This document shows, piece by piece, positions 7,287 to 14,309 of a stretch of 19,298 nt of DNA. The number at the start of each line of letters is the position of its first letter. Within the stretch, counting starts at the first letter, position 1. The notes under the pieces are model-generated. The model was given only the letters and a program-made list of their open reading frames with translations. It was not told the origin of the DNA and made no database searches. The stretch is from DASWVC01 sp036401335 (GTDB lineage: Bacteria > Verrucomicrobiota > Verrucomicrobiia > Chthoniobacterales > JAFAMB01). The position numbers and the translations under genes were made by a program. Location of the stretch: contig DASWVC010000439.1 in assembly GCA_036401335.1 (NCBI GenBank), positions 1 to 19,298 on the forward strand, in the 5' to 3' direction.

Positions 7287-7790
7287 TTAGGGAGCCGATG
7301 CAGGGCTGGATGAGGACGCTCCGGCATTGACGGGGGGAGGAATCTTGATGGTTTGACCCGCCTGAAGCTTCTTCGCGTCTTCAATCTTGTTGAGCTGCTC
7401 GATCTCATCGACCGTTACCCCGAACTGCTTGGCGATCTGGCTCAACGTTTCGCCTTTTGCCACGGTGTGGGTGCGGGTGTTAGCGGGATCTGCAGCCGTC
7501 GGGCTGTCGACGCCCGCGGTGGCGGGGACAGCGGCGGTACCTGAAGCGAGGGGCAGAGGCGTAGGTGCAGAACCTGCGGCTGCCGGGACGGCGATTCCCT
7601 TTTGTTTCAGGGCTTCGGCAAGCTTCATCACTTCCTGCGAGAGCTTGTCGATCCGGTCTTCCTGAGTTTTCAGCTGTGCTTTGACGGCTTCCAAATCCTT
7701 GGAGGCGGCGGATCCTTTATCCTGGGCAAACAATGCGCTCGCACCGCTCAGCGTCAGGAACACCCAACAAAAAACCATTCTGGCGACCAT
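7287..7790 (-). CDS. Exported LysM-domain protein with coiled coil
   Basis: This 167-residue protein has a signal peptide (residues 1-22, ending ALFAQ), a short coiled coil at about 31-64 (heptad-like DLEAVKAQLKTQEDRIDKL), an Ala/Pro-rich linker, and one LysM domain at about 107-151 (HTVAKGETLSQIAKQFGV...LQAGQTIKIP). LysM binds the GlcNAc-containing glycan backbone of peptidoglycan, so the protein is likely a periplasmic wall-bound factor. No catalytic domain is present. An AGAGAGG stretch a few bases before the ATG at 7790 supports this start over Met5. It lies 158 bp upstream of UBact on the same strand. Whether they share a transcript is unclear because of the intervening hairpin. Confidence 0.85.
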   Translation of the reverse strand: MVARMVFCWVFLTLSGASALFAQDKGSAASKDLEAVKAQLKTQEDRIDKLSQEVMKLAEALKQKGIAVPAAAGSAPTPLPLASGTAAVPATAGVDSPTAADPANTRTHTVAKGETLSQIAKQFGVTVDEIEQLNKIEDAKKLQAGQTIKIPPPVNAGASSSSPASAP

Positions 7791-7947
7791 GGAGCCTCTC
7801 TACAGCGCTGGGGTTAGGTGCGCAACCGCTAAAGGGTTGCCTGCACCGGACGGTTGCGGAGGTCGGACGCCAGAGGACACTGACCGCGGAACGTCGTGGT
7901 CCGGAACACTGCTTGCAACGGTTTGCACACCCGTTACCGATGTACGC

Positions 7948-8775
7948 ATGAGCCAGCACAAACAGAGACGATTCACTAGCACCTCCAGGCGATTCGCAGG
8001 GCCGGCAATTACCGTTCTGTTTATGCTTTTCGCGACGGGGTTGCGGGCCGGCGAATCCGTTGCCCTCGCCGCGGCGGCTGACCTTACCTATTGCCTTAAT
8101 GAGCTTAACCAAGCTTTTGAAGCCGAAAATCCGGGCATCGAGGTGAAAGTGTCTACGGGATCGAGCGGCAATTTCAGTGCTCAGATCCAGAACGGCGCAC
8201 CCTATGACCTGTTCCTTTCGGCCGACGTCAGGTACCCGCAAGAACTGATCAAAACGGGAAAGGCCGTGGGCGAAAGCCTTTTTATTTATGCGGCGGGACG
8301 GCTGGTGCTTTGGACGGCAGAGCCGGAACGCGTGGATGTGAGCCGCGGCCTTGAGGTATTACGCAGCCCGGACCCGGTCCATAAGCTCGCGATTGCAAAT
8401 CCGCAGCATGCTCCCTACGGCCGTGCCGCCCAGGCAGTGTTGGAGGCAGCCCAGCTTTGGTCGCAAGTGCAGGACCGGCTGGTCATAGGCGAAAACATCG
8501 CGCAAGCCGCTCAATTCGTGGAAACGCGCAACGCCGAAGCCGGATTGATCGCCCTTGCGCTGGTGATGTCACCGCGGCTGCAGAACGTCGGGAAATACGT
8601 TGAAGTAGATCCGGCGCTTTACCCTCGCCTAAATCAAGCGGTCATCCTGACCAGGAAAGGGGCCGTGAATCCGGCGGCAAAGACCTACCTGGATTTTCTA
8701 AAATCCGCCGACGCCCGCCGGGTGCTCGACAGATTTGGCTTTCGCCTGCCGGCGCCCGCCCAAAGCAACCCTTAA
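7948..8775 (+). CDS. modA: Molybdate ABC transporter substrate-binding protein
   Basis: This 275-residue periplasmic protein captures molybdate (or tungstate) for the ModB channel. A signal peptide covers about residues 1-34 (hydrophobic AITVLFMLFATGLRA). The mature part opens with VALAAAADLTYCLNELNQAF, then TGSSGNFSAQIQNGAPYDLFLSAD, the ModA oxyanion-binding segments, and later IANPQHAPYGRAAQAVLE and the NAEAGLIAL region, all in family order. The frame is open 89 codons further upstream, but that part overlaps the LysM gene on the other strand and reads as non-coding, so the ATG directly before the signal peptide is chosen. No Shine-Dalgarno sequence is seen. The gene is followed after 11 bp by modB. 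No ModE site or Moco riboswitch was recognised in its leader. Confidence 0.92.
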   Translation: MSQHKQRRFTSTSRRFAGPAITVLFMLFATGLRAGESVALAAAADLTYCLNELNQAFEAENPGIEVKVSTGSSGNFSAQIQNGAPYDLFLSADVRYPQELIKTGKAVGESLFIYAAGRLVLWTAEPERVDVSRGLEVLRSPDPVHKLAIANPQHAPYGRAAQAVLEAAQLWSQVQDRLVIGENIAQAAQFVETRNAEAGLIALALVMSPRLQNVGKYVEVDPALYPRLNQAVILTRKGAVNPAAKTYLDFLKSADARRVLDRFGFRLPAPAQSNP

Positions 8776-8786
8776 CCGCCGCGCCC

Positions 8787-9458
8787 ATGCAAGATCCTTT
8801 TTGGCAAGAGTTGTTTCTAACGGTGCGCCTGGCAAGCACGACGACCCTGCTGCTGTTGGCGATTGGCCTGCCGATGGCGCACTGGCTCAACCAGCGGCGC
8901 GGACCCTGGGCGGCGGCCCTGGAGGCGCTGGTGGGCTTACCTCTGGTCCTTCCGCCTACCGTCCTGGGGTTTTACCTTTTGATCCTGTTTTCGCCGAACC
9001 ACTGGCTCGGGTCACTCTGGGAGGGATGTTTCGGCCGCAGCCTTCCTTTTTCATTTGAGGGCTTGGTGGCGGGGTCTGTGCTTTACAGCCTGCCGTTCGC
9101 CGTCCAACCGTTTCAGGCGGGGCTCCGCGGTGTGCCCGGGGAGGTCCTGGATGCGGCCGCCCTTGACGCTCACCCGCTGCAGGTTTTCTGGCACGTGCGT
9201 CTGCCGGTGGCCGCGCGCGGCATCCTCACGGGAGCAGCCCTTTCCTTCGCTCACACCGTCGGCGAGTTTGGGGTGGTGCTGATGCTCGGTGGAAACATCC
9301 CCGGGCAAACGCGCGTGGCATCCGTGGCCCTCTACGACGCTGTGCAAAGTATGGACTACGAAACGGCACACCGCTTCGCGCTGGTGCTGCTCGGGTTCGC
9401 GCTTGTGGCGCTCACGTCGGTCGCTCTGGTCCAGCGCCGCGCCGGACTGCTTTCCTGA
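8787..9458 (+). CDS. modB: Molybdate ABC transporter permease
   Basis: This 223-residue inner-membrane protein forms the channel of the molybdate importer. It has about five to six membrane segments, the LVLPPTVLGFYLL segment typical of ModB, and the EAA loop that contacts the ATPase (EVLDAAALDAHPLQVFWHVRLP, residues about 118-139). After this come the FAHTVGEFGVVLMLGGNIPG signature and the SMDYETA region. It is co-oriented with modA at an 11-bp gap. The ATPase gene modC, which usually follows, is absent: the next 336 bp hold no gene and the following gene is on the other strand. The importer must use an ATPase encoded elsewhere, unless the locus has lost function. Confidence 0.93.
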   Translation: MQDPFWQELFLTVRLASTTTLLLLAIGLPMAHWLNQRRGPWAAALEALVGLPLVLPPTVLGFYLLILFSPNHWLGSLWEGCFGRSLPFSFEGLVAGSVLYSLPFAVQPFQAGLRGVPGEVLDAAALDAHPLQVFWHVRLPVAARGILTGAALSFAHTVGEFGVVLMLGGNIPGQTRVASVALYDAVQSMDYETAHRFALVLLGFALVALTSVALVQRRAGLLS

Positions 9459-9794
9459 CGGGAACGGCAGAGCGTATCGGAGTAACGGGGTATGGCGGTG
9501 GAAGCAGAAATCGGGGTGACGCGAGCCGTCACCCGGGCCGGCAGGGTTGGCGGTCCCATCGGCGTTAACTTAAGCCGTTTCCCGTTTTGGCCGGCAGGCG
9601 AGCAGGGGTCCGGCAGGGCGGCGAGTCCCTTCTCCGCCGACCCCGCCCGCAAACGGCGCGTGACACGACCGACCGGACGGGCGCTTGGGGACAAGCTCCC
9701 CTACCGGAGGTCGCGTAGGGAGACGCGAGCTTGCCGGAGGCCTCGGCGGCGAAGGGACTCGCCGCCCTGCCAAGCTCCGTTACGCCGACACGTT
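9459..9794. other. Gene-free stretch between modB and the SCO gene
   Basis: These 336 bp lie between the ends of two converging genes. The first 150 bp contain short GTATCGGAG- and CGGGGTA-like runs with no clear function. The second half is a repeat element with terminal inverted repeats (separate entry). Open frames crossing this stretch are antisense to SCO and lack any recognisable domain. No modC fragment was seen. Confidence 0.7.
9612..9771. mobile_element. MITE-like element with 28-bp terminal inverted repeats
   Basis: Positions 9612-9639 and 9744-9771 are inverted copies of the same 28-bp sequence with one mismatch; the right copy begins CGGCGGCGAAGGGACTCGCC. The 104-bp interior carries CGACCGGACGGGCGCTTG and smaller hairpins and codes for nothing recognisable. 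Much of the interior and the right end recurs at 18311-18431. Size, inverted ends, lack of coding and intergenic location fit a miniature inverted-repeat element or a REP-like repeat. No target-site duplication was identified and no related transposase is in the window. Confidence 0.6.
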
Positions 9795-10502
9795 TTAGTT
9801 TCCCGGGGCGTCGAGAACGCGGCCGACGTCCGCGGCAATCTTGTCGGTCTGCTTAAGTTGATCGTAGTCGTAGATAAGCTCGACCTTACCTTGCGGGTTC
9901 ACGACGTAGGTGTAGGTCGTGTGGTTTACCGAATACACGTCCGGATCGTTCCCCGGGTGATGATCGATCGCGTAGTCTGCCCCATAGGCCTGGACGGTGC
10001 GGTCGATTTCCGCCTTCGACCCCGTCAACCCGACAATGCCCGGGTCAAAATAAGGGACGTATTGACGCAAGGCTTCAGGCGTGTCTCGCCGGGGGTCAAC
10101 GGTGACAAAGAGGATTTGTACCCGACTGCGTTGCGCCGGCAAGAGGCGGCGGCTCACGGCCGCCAGCTCGGTGAGGCTGGTCGGACAAAAATTGGGGCAG
10201 TGGGTAAACCCAAACGTAAAAAGCACCAATTTTCCGCGCAGCGTCACAAGCTGAAACGGCTGGCCATTCTGGTCCGTCAGCTGGAAATCGTAAGCCGCTT
10301 TCGCGGGAAAAACACGCATACCGAAATAACCCTCCTGAGCCCGGTGTCTGGCACCCCAGAAGAGGGAGGCCGCCACTGCCGCGAGCAGGATCAACGCCGC
10401 TGTCCAACGACGCCAGTTTCTCGCGCGAGGGACCGGCGGGTCCGGGCCTTCCCGAAAGTGGGGCAAATCCGGTTTTTGCGGAACGTTGGGCGTGGTGTTC
10501 AT
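9795..10502 (-). CDS. SCO1/SenC family copper chaperone
   Basis: This 235-residue, membrane-anchored, thioredoxin-fold protein belongs to the SCO1/SenC (PrrC) family, which delivers copper to the CuA site of cytochrome c oxidase or keeps its cysteines reduced. One membrane segment spans about residues 33-50, so the domain faces the periplasm. The copper-binding CxxxC is at Cys102 and Cys106 (THCPNFCPTS), and the distal ligand His194 is in SVNHTTYTYVVNP. VTVDPRRDTPE and the C-terminal VVNPQGK strand are further family marks. It lies 225 bp downstream of a cytochrome c gene on the same strand, consistent with a respiratory context. No oxidase subunit gene is in the window. Confidence 0.93.
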   Translation of the reverse strand: MNTTPNVPQKPDLPHFREGPDPPVPRARNWRRWTAALILLAAVAASLFWGARHRAQEGYFGMRVFPAKAAYDFQLTDQNGQPFQLVTLRGKLVLFTFGFTHCPNFCPTSLTELAAVSRRLLPAQRSRVQILFVTVDPRRDTPEALRQYVPYFDPGIVGLTGSKAEIDRTVQAYGADYAIDHHPGNDPDVYSVNHTTYTYVVNPQGKVELIYDYDQLKQTDKIAADVGRVLDAPGN

Positions 10503-10727
10503 GAGATCGTGCTGCCTCGCCGGGGCGACCGAAACAGCAACGGCGAGGGTGAATGGTGCGTCTCAACGATCGGAAGACAAGTCATGGCTGGATCGGTCGG
10601 GCATGTTCTCAGCCGCGGCTGATCCATTACCATCGGGTGATTGCCGTGCGGCTGCAAGGCGCGTCCCCTGGCCGCGACAGAACCGAATGGTGTTTGCGCT
10701 CCGGGAAACCGGTAAGGCGGGCGCCCC

Positions 10728-11114
10728 TCAAGACCGGGCCAGGCTGCGAATAAACGCCAGCAAACCTTCCACCTGGTCATTCTGCAGGTCCGGGTTGGGC
10801 GGCATGGCGGCATTTTCACCGACCGCCTCCCCCCCTTTGCGGATCACTTTGCGGATGCGGTCATCGGTGGCGGACCGCTGCCAGGCGGGATCGGTAAAAT
10901 CGCGGGGGTTGGCACCCAAACCGGTGGCGGCAGGACCTTGCCCGTTGCCGTTGGTTCCGTGGCAAACAAAGCACCGGGACAAAAAGATTTTCTGGCCCAG
11001 CGCTGCGCCCGGGCCGGGGTTTTCTGGCCCGGCCTCACCCCGACCCGGGGAGACCTTCGAACAACCCACCCCAACAGCCAACAAACAGAGGGAGATCCGC
11101 CGAAACCAGTCCAT
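10728..11114 (-). CDS. Mono-haem cytochrome c, membrane-exported
   Basis: This 128-residue protein is a small class I cytochrome c. The haem attachment site is CFVCH (residues 48-52) and the probable axial methionine is in AAMPPNP near residue 104. PRDFTDPAWQ and the final helix VEGLLAFIRSLA match the SoxX/CccA-like single-domain fold. The N terminus is a short export signal (WFRRISLCLLAVGVGC); Cys18 might be lipidated, although the residues before it fit a lipobox poorly. A TTG five codons upstream is an alternative start, but the ATG gives a normal signal peptide. It probably carries electrons in the periplasm. It precedes the SCO gene by 225 bp. Confidence 0.88.
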   Translation of the reverse strand: MDWFRRISLCLLAVGVGCSKVSPGRGEAGPENPGPGAALGQKIFLSRCFVCHGTNGNGQGPAATGLGANPRDFTDPAWQRSATDDRIRKVIRKGGEAVGENAAMPPNPDLQNDQVEGLLAFIRSLARS

Positions 11115-11214
11115 AACGCTGAGATTCAACGCCGTTTCGCGACCGCTTCAATCGTTCGGAAAAGCTCAAGACCATGAGGGTGGCGCGGTGCACCGTCCGG
11201 GCAGGCTAAACCAT

Positions 11215-11241
11215 TTGACAATCCGACACCCCTGCTACATT
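11215..11241 (+). promoter_or_regulatory. Candidate sigma70-type promoter of the DHS-like gene
   Basis: A perfect TTGACA (11215-11220) is followed after 15 bp by TACATT (11236-11241), which has an extended -10 TG at 11233-11234. The spacer is short, but the extended element can compensate. The start of transcription would fall near 11248, leaving a leader of about 30 bases before the ATG at 11277. Confidence 0.5.
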
Positions 11242-11276
11242 CGGCAGGTTCCCGGCGCCATCCCCTTTCCTGCGAC

Positions 11277-12248
11277 ATGAAACCCATCTCTGATTTTATC
11301 GACCATCATTACCGCCATTTCAATGCCGCCACTCTAAGGGAGGCGGCACAGGCCTACTCCCGGCACCTGGAGGCGGGAGGCAAGATGCTGCTGACACTTG
11401 CCGGAGCCATGAGCACCGCCGAGCTCGGCTTGATCCTGGCCGAAATGATCCGGGCAGACAAGGTGCACGGCATCTGCTGCACCGGCGCGAACCTGGAAGA
11501 AGACGTGTTCAACCTGGTTGCGCATGACCATTACCGCCGGATTCCGAACTGGCGGGAGTTGACGCCGGGAGACGAGCAGGCGCTTTTAGATGCGCACCTT
11601 AACCGTGTAACCGACACCTGCATCCCGGAAGGCGAAGCCATGCGCCGCATCGAATCGGCGGTCCTGGAGGAATGGGTGAGGGCGGATCGCGAAGGTCGCC
11701 GGCTGTTTCCGCACGAGTTTTTCTATTCTATTCTGCGCGACCATCGTTTGGAAAAGAACTACCAGATTGACGTTAAGGACAGTTGGCTGCACGCAGCCAT
11801 GGAGAAAAACCTGCCGATGTTTGTTCCCGGCTGGGAGGATTCGACGCTGGGCAACATGTACACCGGGCACTGCATCGCTGCGGATGTAAAAAACGTTCAC
11901 ACGGTCAGGACCGGGATCGAGTACATGATGGAACTCGCCGAGTGGTACACCAACACCTCGCGCGAGAGCCCGATCGGGTTTTTCCAAATCGGCGGCGGCA
12001 TTGCAGGAGATTTCCCGATTTGCGTGGTGCCGATGCTGCACCAGGACCTCCAACGGGACAACGTGCCACGCTGGGGCTATTTCTGTCAGATCAGCGAGTC
12101 CACCACCAGTTACGGCTCCTACTCCGGGGCGGTGCCGAACGAGAAGATCACGTGGGGCAAGCTGTCCATGGACACGCCAAAGTTCATGATCGAATCGGAT
12201 GCGACCATTGTGGCACCACTCATTTTCGCGTACGTTCTGGGTCGGTAA
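11277..12248 (+). CDS. Deoxyhypusine synthase-like protein (probable homospermidine synthase-type)
   Basis: This 323-residue protein belongs to the deoxyhypusine synthase superfamily, which binds NAD and moves the aminobutyl group of spermidine. Bacteria have no eIF5A, so the usual substrate is missing; some bacterial DHS-like proteins act on polyamines as homospermidine synthases. Visible features are the TLAGAMSTAELG NAD-binding segment (about 41-52), HGICCTGANLEEDVFN (about 64-79), IGGGIAGDFPICVVPML (about 237-253), and SYSGAVPNEKITWGKLS with Lys295, which aligns with the catalytic Lys of human DHS (Lys329 in WGK). The catalytic lysine and the NAD motifs suggest an active enzyme. The polyamine product is inferred. 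It is a single-gene unit with its own candidate promoter, and no polyamine genes are adjacent. Confidence 0.88.
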   Translation: MKPISDFIDHHYRHFNAATLREAAQAYSRHLEAGGKMLLTLAGAMSTAELGLILAEMIRADKVHGICCTGANLEEDVFNLVAHDHYRRIPNWRELTPGDEQALLDAHLNRVTDTCIPEGEAMRRIESAVLEEWVRADREGRRLFPHEFFYSILRDHRLEKNYQIDVKDSWLHAAMEKNLPMFVPGWEDSTLGNMYTGHCIAADVKNVHTVRTGIEYMMELAEWYTNTSRESPIGFFQIGGGIAGDFPICVVPMLHQDLQRDNVPRWGYFCQISESTTSYGSYSGAVPNEKITWGKLSMDTPKFMIESDATIVAPLIFAYVLGR

Positions 12249-12310
12249 GGGGAAGAATGCATGGGGGTGTCGGAGTATCGGGGTGGGGACGACGACGTGT
12301 CGGCGCGGCG

Positions 12311-12402
12311 CAAAGGCCACGAATGGAAGGGCCGAAGATTGCCACAAATGAAGGCAGCACGATGGCTCGCGGCTTCCTATCCTTTGATTCGTGGCATTCT
12401 TT
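12311..12402. repeat. Long imperfect inverted repeat between convergent genes
   Basis: CAAAG plus GCCACGAAT (12311-12324) is repeated in inverted form as ATTCGTGGC plus CTTTG (12387-12402) with a three-base insertion. Weaker internal pairing (GGAAG with CTTCC) continues toward the centre. It lies in the 182-bp gap where the DHS-like gene and the ABC ATPase gene converge, so it may end transcription from both sides or be a degenerate mobile repeat. Confidence 0.4.
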
Positions 12403-12430
12403 GATTTCTGCTTTGTCACCGGACCCGTGG

Positions 12431-13171
12431 TCATCCCCCGACCATGAGGCGGACCACTTCATCCGGGTTCGTGTCGGCCGTCAAGCGTTCGCCCGCTTTC
12501 AGGCCGCGGCGCAGCACCAGGATGCGATCACTCACCGAGAAGATGTCCTGCAGGTTGTGGGAAATAAAGATGACCCCTACCCCGCTTTGCTTGAGGCTTC
12601 GGATCAGGGCAACAACCTTGCGCTGCTCGGGCACGCCCAGCGCGGCGGTCGGCTCATCCATGATGAGAACCTTGGCGTTCCAATAAATGGCGCGGCCGAT
12701 CGCCACCGCCTGCCGTTGACCTCCGGAAAACGACCTTAACGGAAGGTCAAAGCGCCGGATGTGAATGTCCAGCACCTGCAAGGCTTTGGCGGCTTCGGCC
12801 CGCATCCTGCGCCGGTCCAGCACCGGAACCCCAAGGATCCGCCGAACCGGTTCGCGCCCAAGGAAGACGTTGGCGCCGACGTCGAGGTTATCGGCCAGCG
12901 CCAGATCCTGGTAGATGGTTTCGATCCCGAGCGCGCGCGCCTGCTGCGGGTTTTCAAAGGACACGTCCTTGCCGTCGTACCAGATTGAGCCGTCGTCGGG
13001 GCGATAGACTCCGGAAATGATTTTGATCAACGTCGATTTGCCGGCGCCGTTGTCGCCGGCCAGGGCCAGCACCTCACCGGTGCTTAAGGCAAGCGACACA
13101 TTTTCCAAGGCGTGCACACCCCCGAACCGTTTGGAAACGGCTTTGACTTCCAGGACAGGGTCAGCCTTCAT
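12431..13171 (-). CDS. Sugar ABC importer ATP-binding protein (single domain, FrcA/RbsA-like)
   Basis: This 246-residue ATPase powers a CUT2-type sugar importer. It has one nucleotide-binding domain, as in FrcA, and not the fused pair of RbsA. Motifs: Walker A GDNGAGKST (39-47), the Q-loop region IETIYQDLALADN, the signature SFSGGQRQAVAIGRAI, Walker B VLIMDEPTAAL, and the switch histidine in FISHNL. The frame is open 32 codons upstream over the permease gene, but the ATG at 13171 has a strong GGGAGG Shine-Dalgarno sequence six bases before it, so this start is used. It overlaps the permease 3' end by 11 bp, implying translational coupling. It is the last gene of a binding protein-permease-ATPase operon. 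Confidence 0.94.
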   Translation of the reverse strand: MKADPVLEVKAVSKRFGGVHALENVSLALSTGEVLALAGDNGAGKSTLIKIISGVYRPDDGSIWYDGKDVSFENPQQARALGIETIYQDLALADNLDVGANVFLGREPVRRILGVPVLDRRRMRAEAAKALQVLDIHIRRFDLPLRSFSGGQRQAVAIGRAIYWNAKVLIMDEPTAALGVPEQRKVVALIRSLKQSGVGVIFISHNLQDIFSVSDRILVLRRGLKAGERLTADTNPDEVVRLMVGG

Positions 13172-14192
13172 CGGTCCTCCCGCCGCTGAGCCGGCGTTGG
13201 CTTTGATCGACCAGCACCGAGATGATGATGACCACACCCACCGCCACGAACTGCCAGAAAGGCTCAACGTTCACAAACACCAGCCCATATTGAATAATAG
13301 CGATGATCAACGCACCGATCACCGTGCCCACGATGGTGCCCGAGCCTCCGAACAAACTGGCGCCGCCGATTACCACCGCCGCGATGCTGTCGAGCAGCAA
13401 AGGTTCACCCGCCTGGGCGGCACCGGCAGAAAAGCGTGCCGTGTACAAAATGCCGCCAACGGCGGCGCAGAGGGCAGAAAGGACGTAAAGGGCCGCGGTG
13501 TTGCGATCAACGCTGATCCCAGCCCGCAGGGAGGCCTGGCGGTTGCCGCCGATGGCGTACACGTGCTGGCCGAACCGGCTCTGGGTGAGCACAAACTGCA
13601 TCAGAAGCACCAGCACCACGGTGATCAGGACCACCACCGGAAACCCGAAAAGGGTGCCATTCCCAATCACGTTCACGATGGGGTTCGAGATCGGGACCGT
13701 GGTTCCACGGGCCAGCAGGTAGGCAACGCCGCGGGCAACGCCGTACATCCCCAGGGTTCCGATGAACGGAGGAACGCGCAGCCGTGCCACCAGCCAGCCA
13801 TTGATGAACCCAGGCACGACCCCTGCCGCCAAGGCGATCAGCAGGGCCAATCCGAGACTGGCAAGCGGCCCCATCCCCGGTCCGAACTGGTTCAAGCACT
13901 GCGAGAAGACCACCGCCACGAACCCCATCGTAAAACCGACGGACAGGTCGATCCCGCCGGAGATAACGACGAACGTCTGTCCCAAGGCCAGCAGCAAAGG
14001 CGCGACGGTAAAGACGGCGATGGATTGCAGGTTGAACGGGTTCAGCAAAAAGGAAGCATGGTAGGAGGCATGGGACCAGGCCTCGAAACCGACGCAGAGG
14101 ACCGCAAGGAAAATCCAGGCACGCAACGCGGCCAGCAGGGCGAAGCCGCGATGCGGTTCGAGGGAGACTTCGGTCGCGGCACTCTCACTCAT
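13161..14192 (-). CDS. Sugar ABC importer permease (RbsC/CUT2 family)
   Basis: This 343-residue inner-membrane protein forms the channel for a simple-sugar importer of the RbsC family (BPD_transp_2). It is hydrophobic with about eight to ten membrane segments. Family motifs include LALGQTFVVISGGIDLSVG (about residues 66-84), GFINGWLVARLRVPPFIGTLG and YAIGGNRQASLRAGI, the EAA-like ATPase-contact loop, and SIAAVVIGGASLFGGSGTIVGT. A GTG 25 codons upstream (14267) could add a hydrophilic extension, but the ATG at 14192 gives a length normal for the family; neither start has a Shine-Dalgarno sequence. It sits between the binding-protein gene and the ATPase gene. The substrate cannot be read from the sequence; ribose, xylose and fructose are typical for this family. 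Confidence 0.92.
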   Translation of the reverse strand: MSESAATEVSLEPHRGFALLAALRAWIFLAVLCVGFEAWSHASYHASFLLNPFNLQSIAVFTVAPLLLALGQTFVVISGGIDLSVGFTMGFVAVVFSQCLNQFGPGMGPLASLGLALLIALAAGVVPGFINGWLVARLRVPPFIGTLGMYGVARGVAYLLARGTTVPISNPIVNVIGNGTLFGFPVVVLITVVLVLLMQFVLTQSRFGQHVYAIGGNRQASLRAGISVDRNTAALYVLSALCAAVGGILYTARFSAGAAQAGEPLLLDSIAAVVIGGASLFGGSGTIVGTVIGALIIAIIQYGLVFVNVEPFWQFVAVGVVIIISVLVDQSQRRLSGGRTDEG

Positions 14193-14309
14193 AAGGAACT
14201 GCGCGGTTGACCTGACCAGGGGCGTAACCGGAGCCAGCGCGGGTAAGCGCAACTCCGGATAAACCACACCGGGCCGTCATCGATCGGCATTCGCCAGGAG
14301 GCCAGCCGT

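Noticed and set aside
7681..7947. 89-codon upstream extension of modA
   Set aside because: It overlaps the LysM gene on the opposite strand and would place the signal peptide far inside the protein.
7822..7947. Possible riboswitch (for example Moco-type) in the modA leader
   Set aside because: One small hairpin (GCAACC / GGTTGC) is present, but no multi-stem architecture or conserved elements of a known riboswitch were seen.
9492..10622. 376-codon open frame on the plus strand
   Set aside because: It is antisense to the SCO gene, rich in Arg, His and Val-Asp runs typical of reverse-strand reading in GC-rich DNA, and has no recognisable domain.
10486..11280. 264-codon open frame on the plus strand
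   Set aside because: It is antisense to the cytochrome c gene and crosses intergenic sequence; no domain or signal, and the haem-motif gene on the other strand is convincing.
13017..14210. 397-codon open frame on the plus strand
   Set aside because: It is the antisense shadow of the sugar permease; its His/Gln/Asp-rich translation mirrors the membrane-protein codons.
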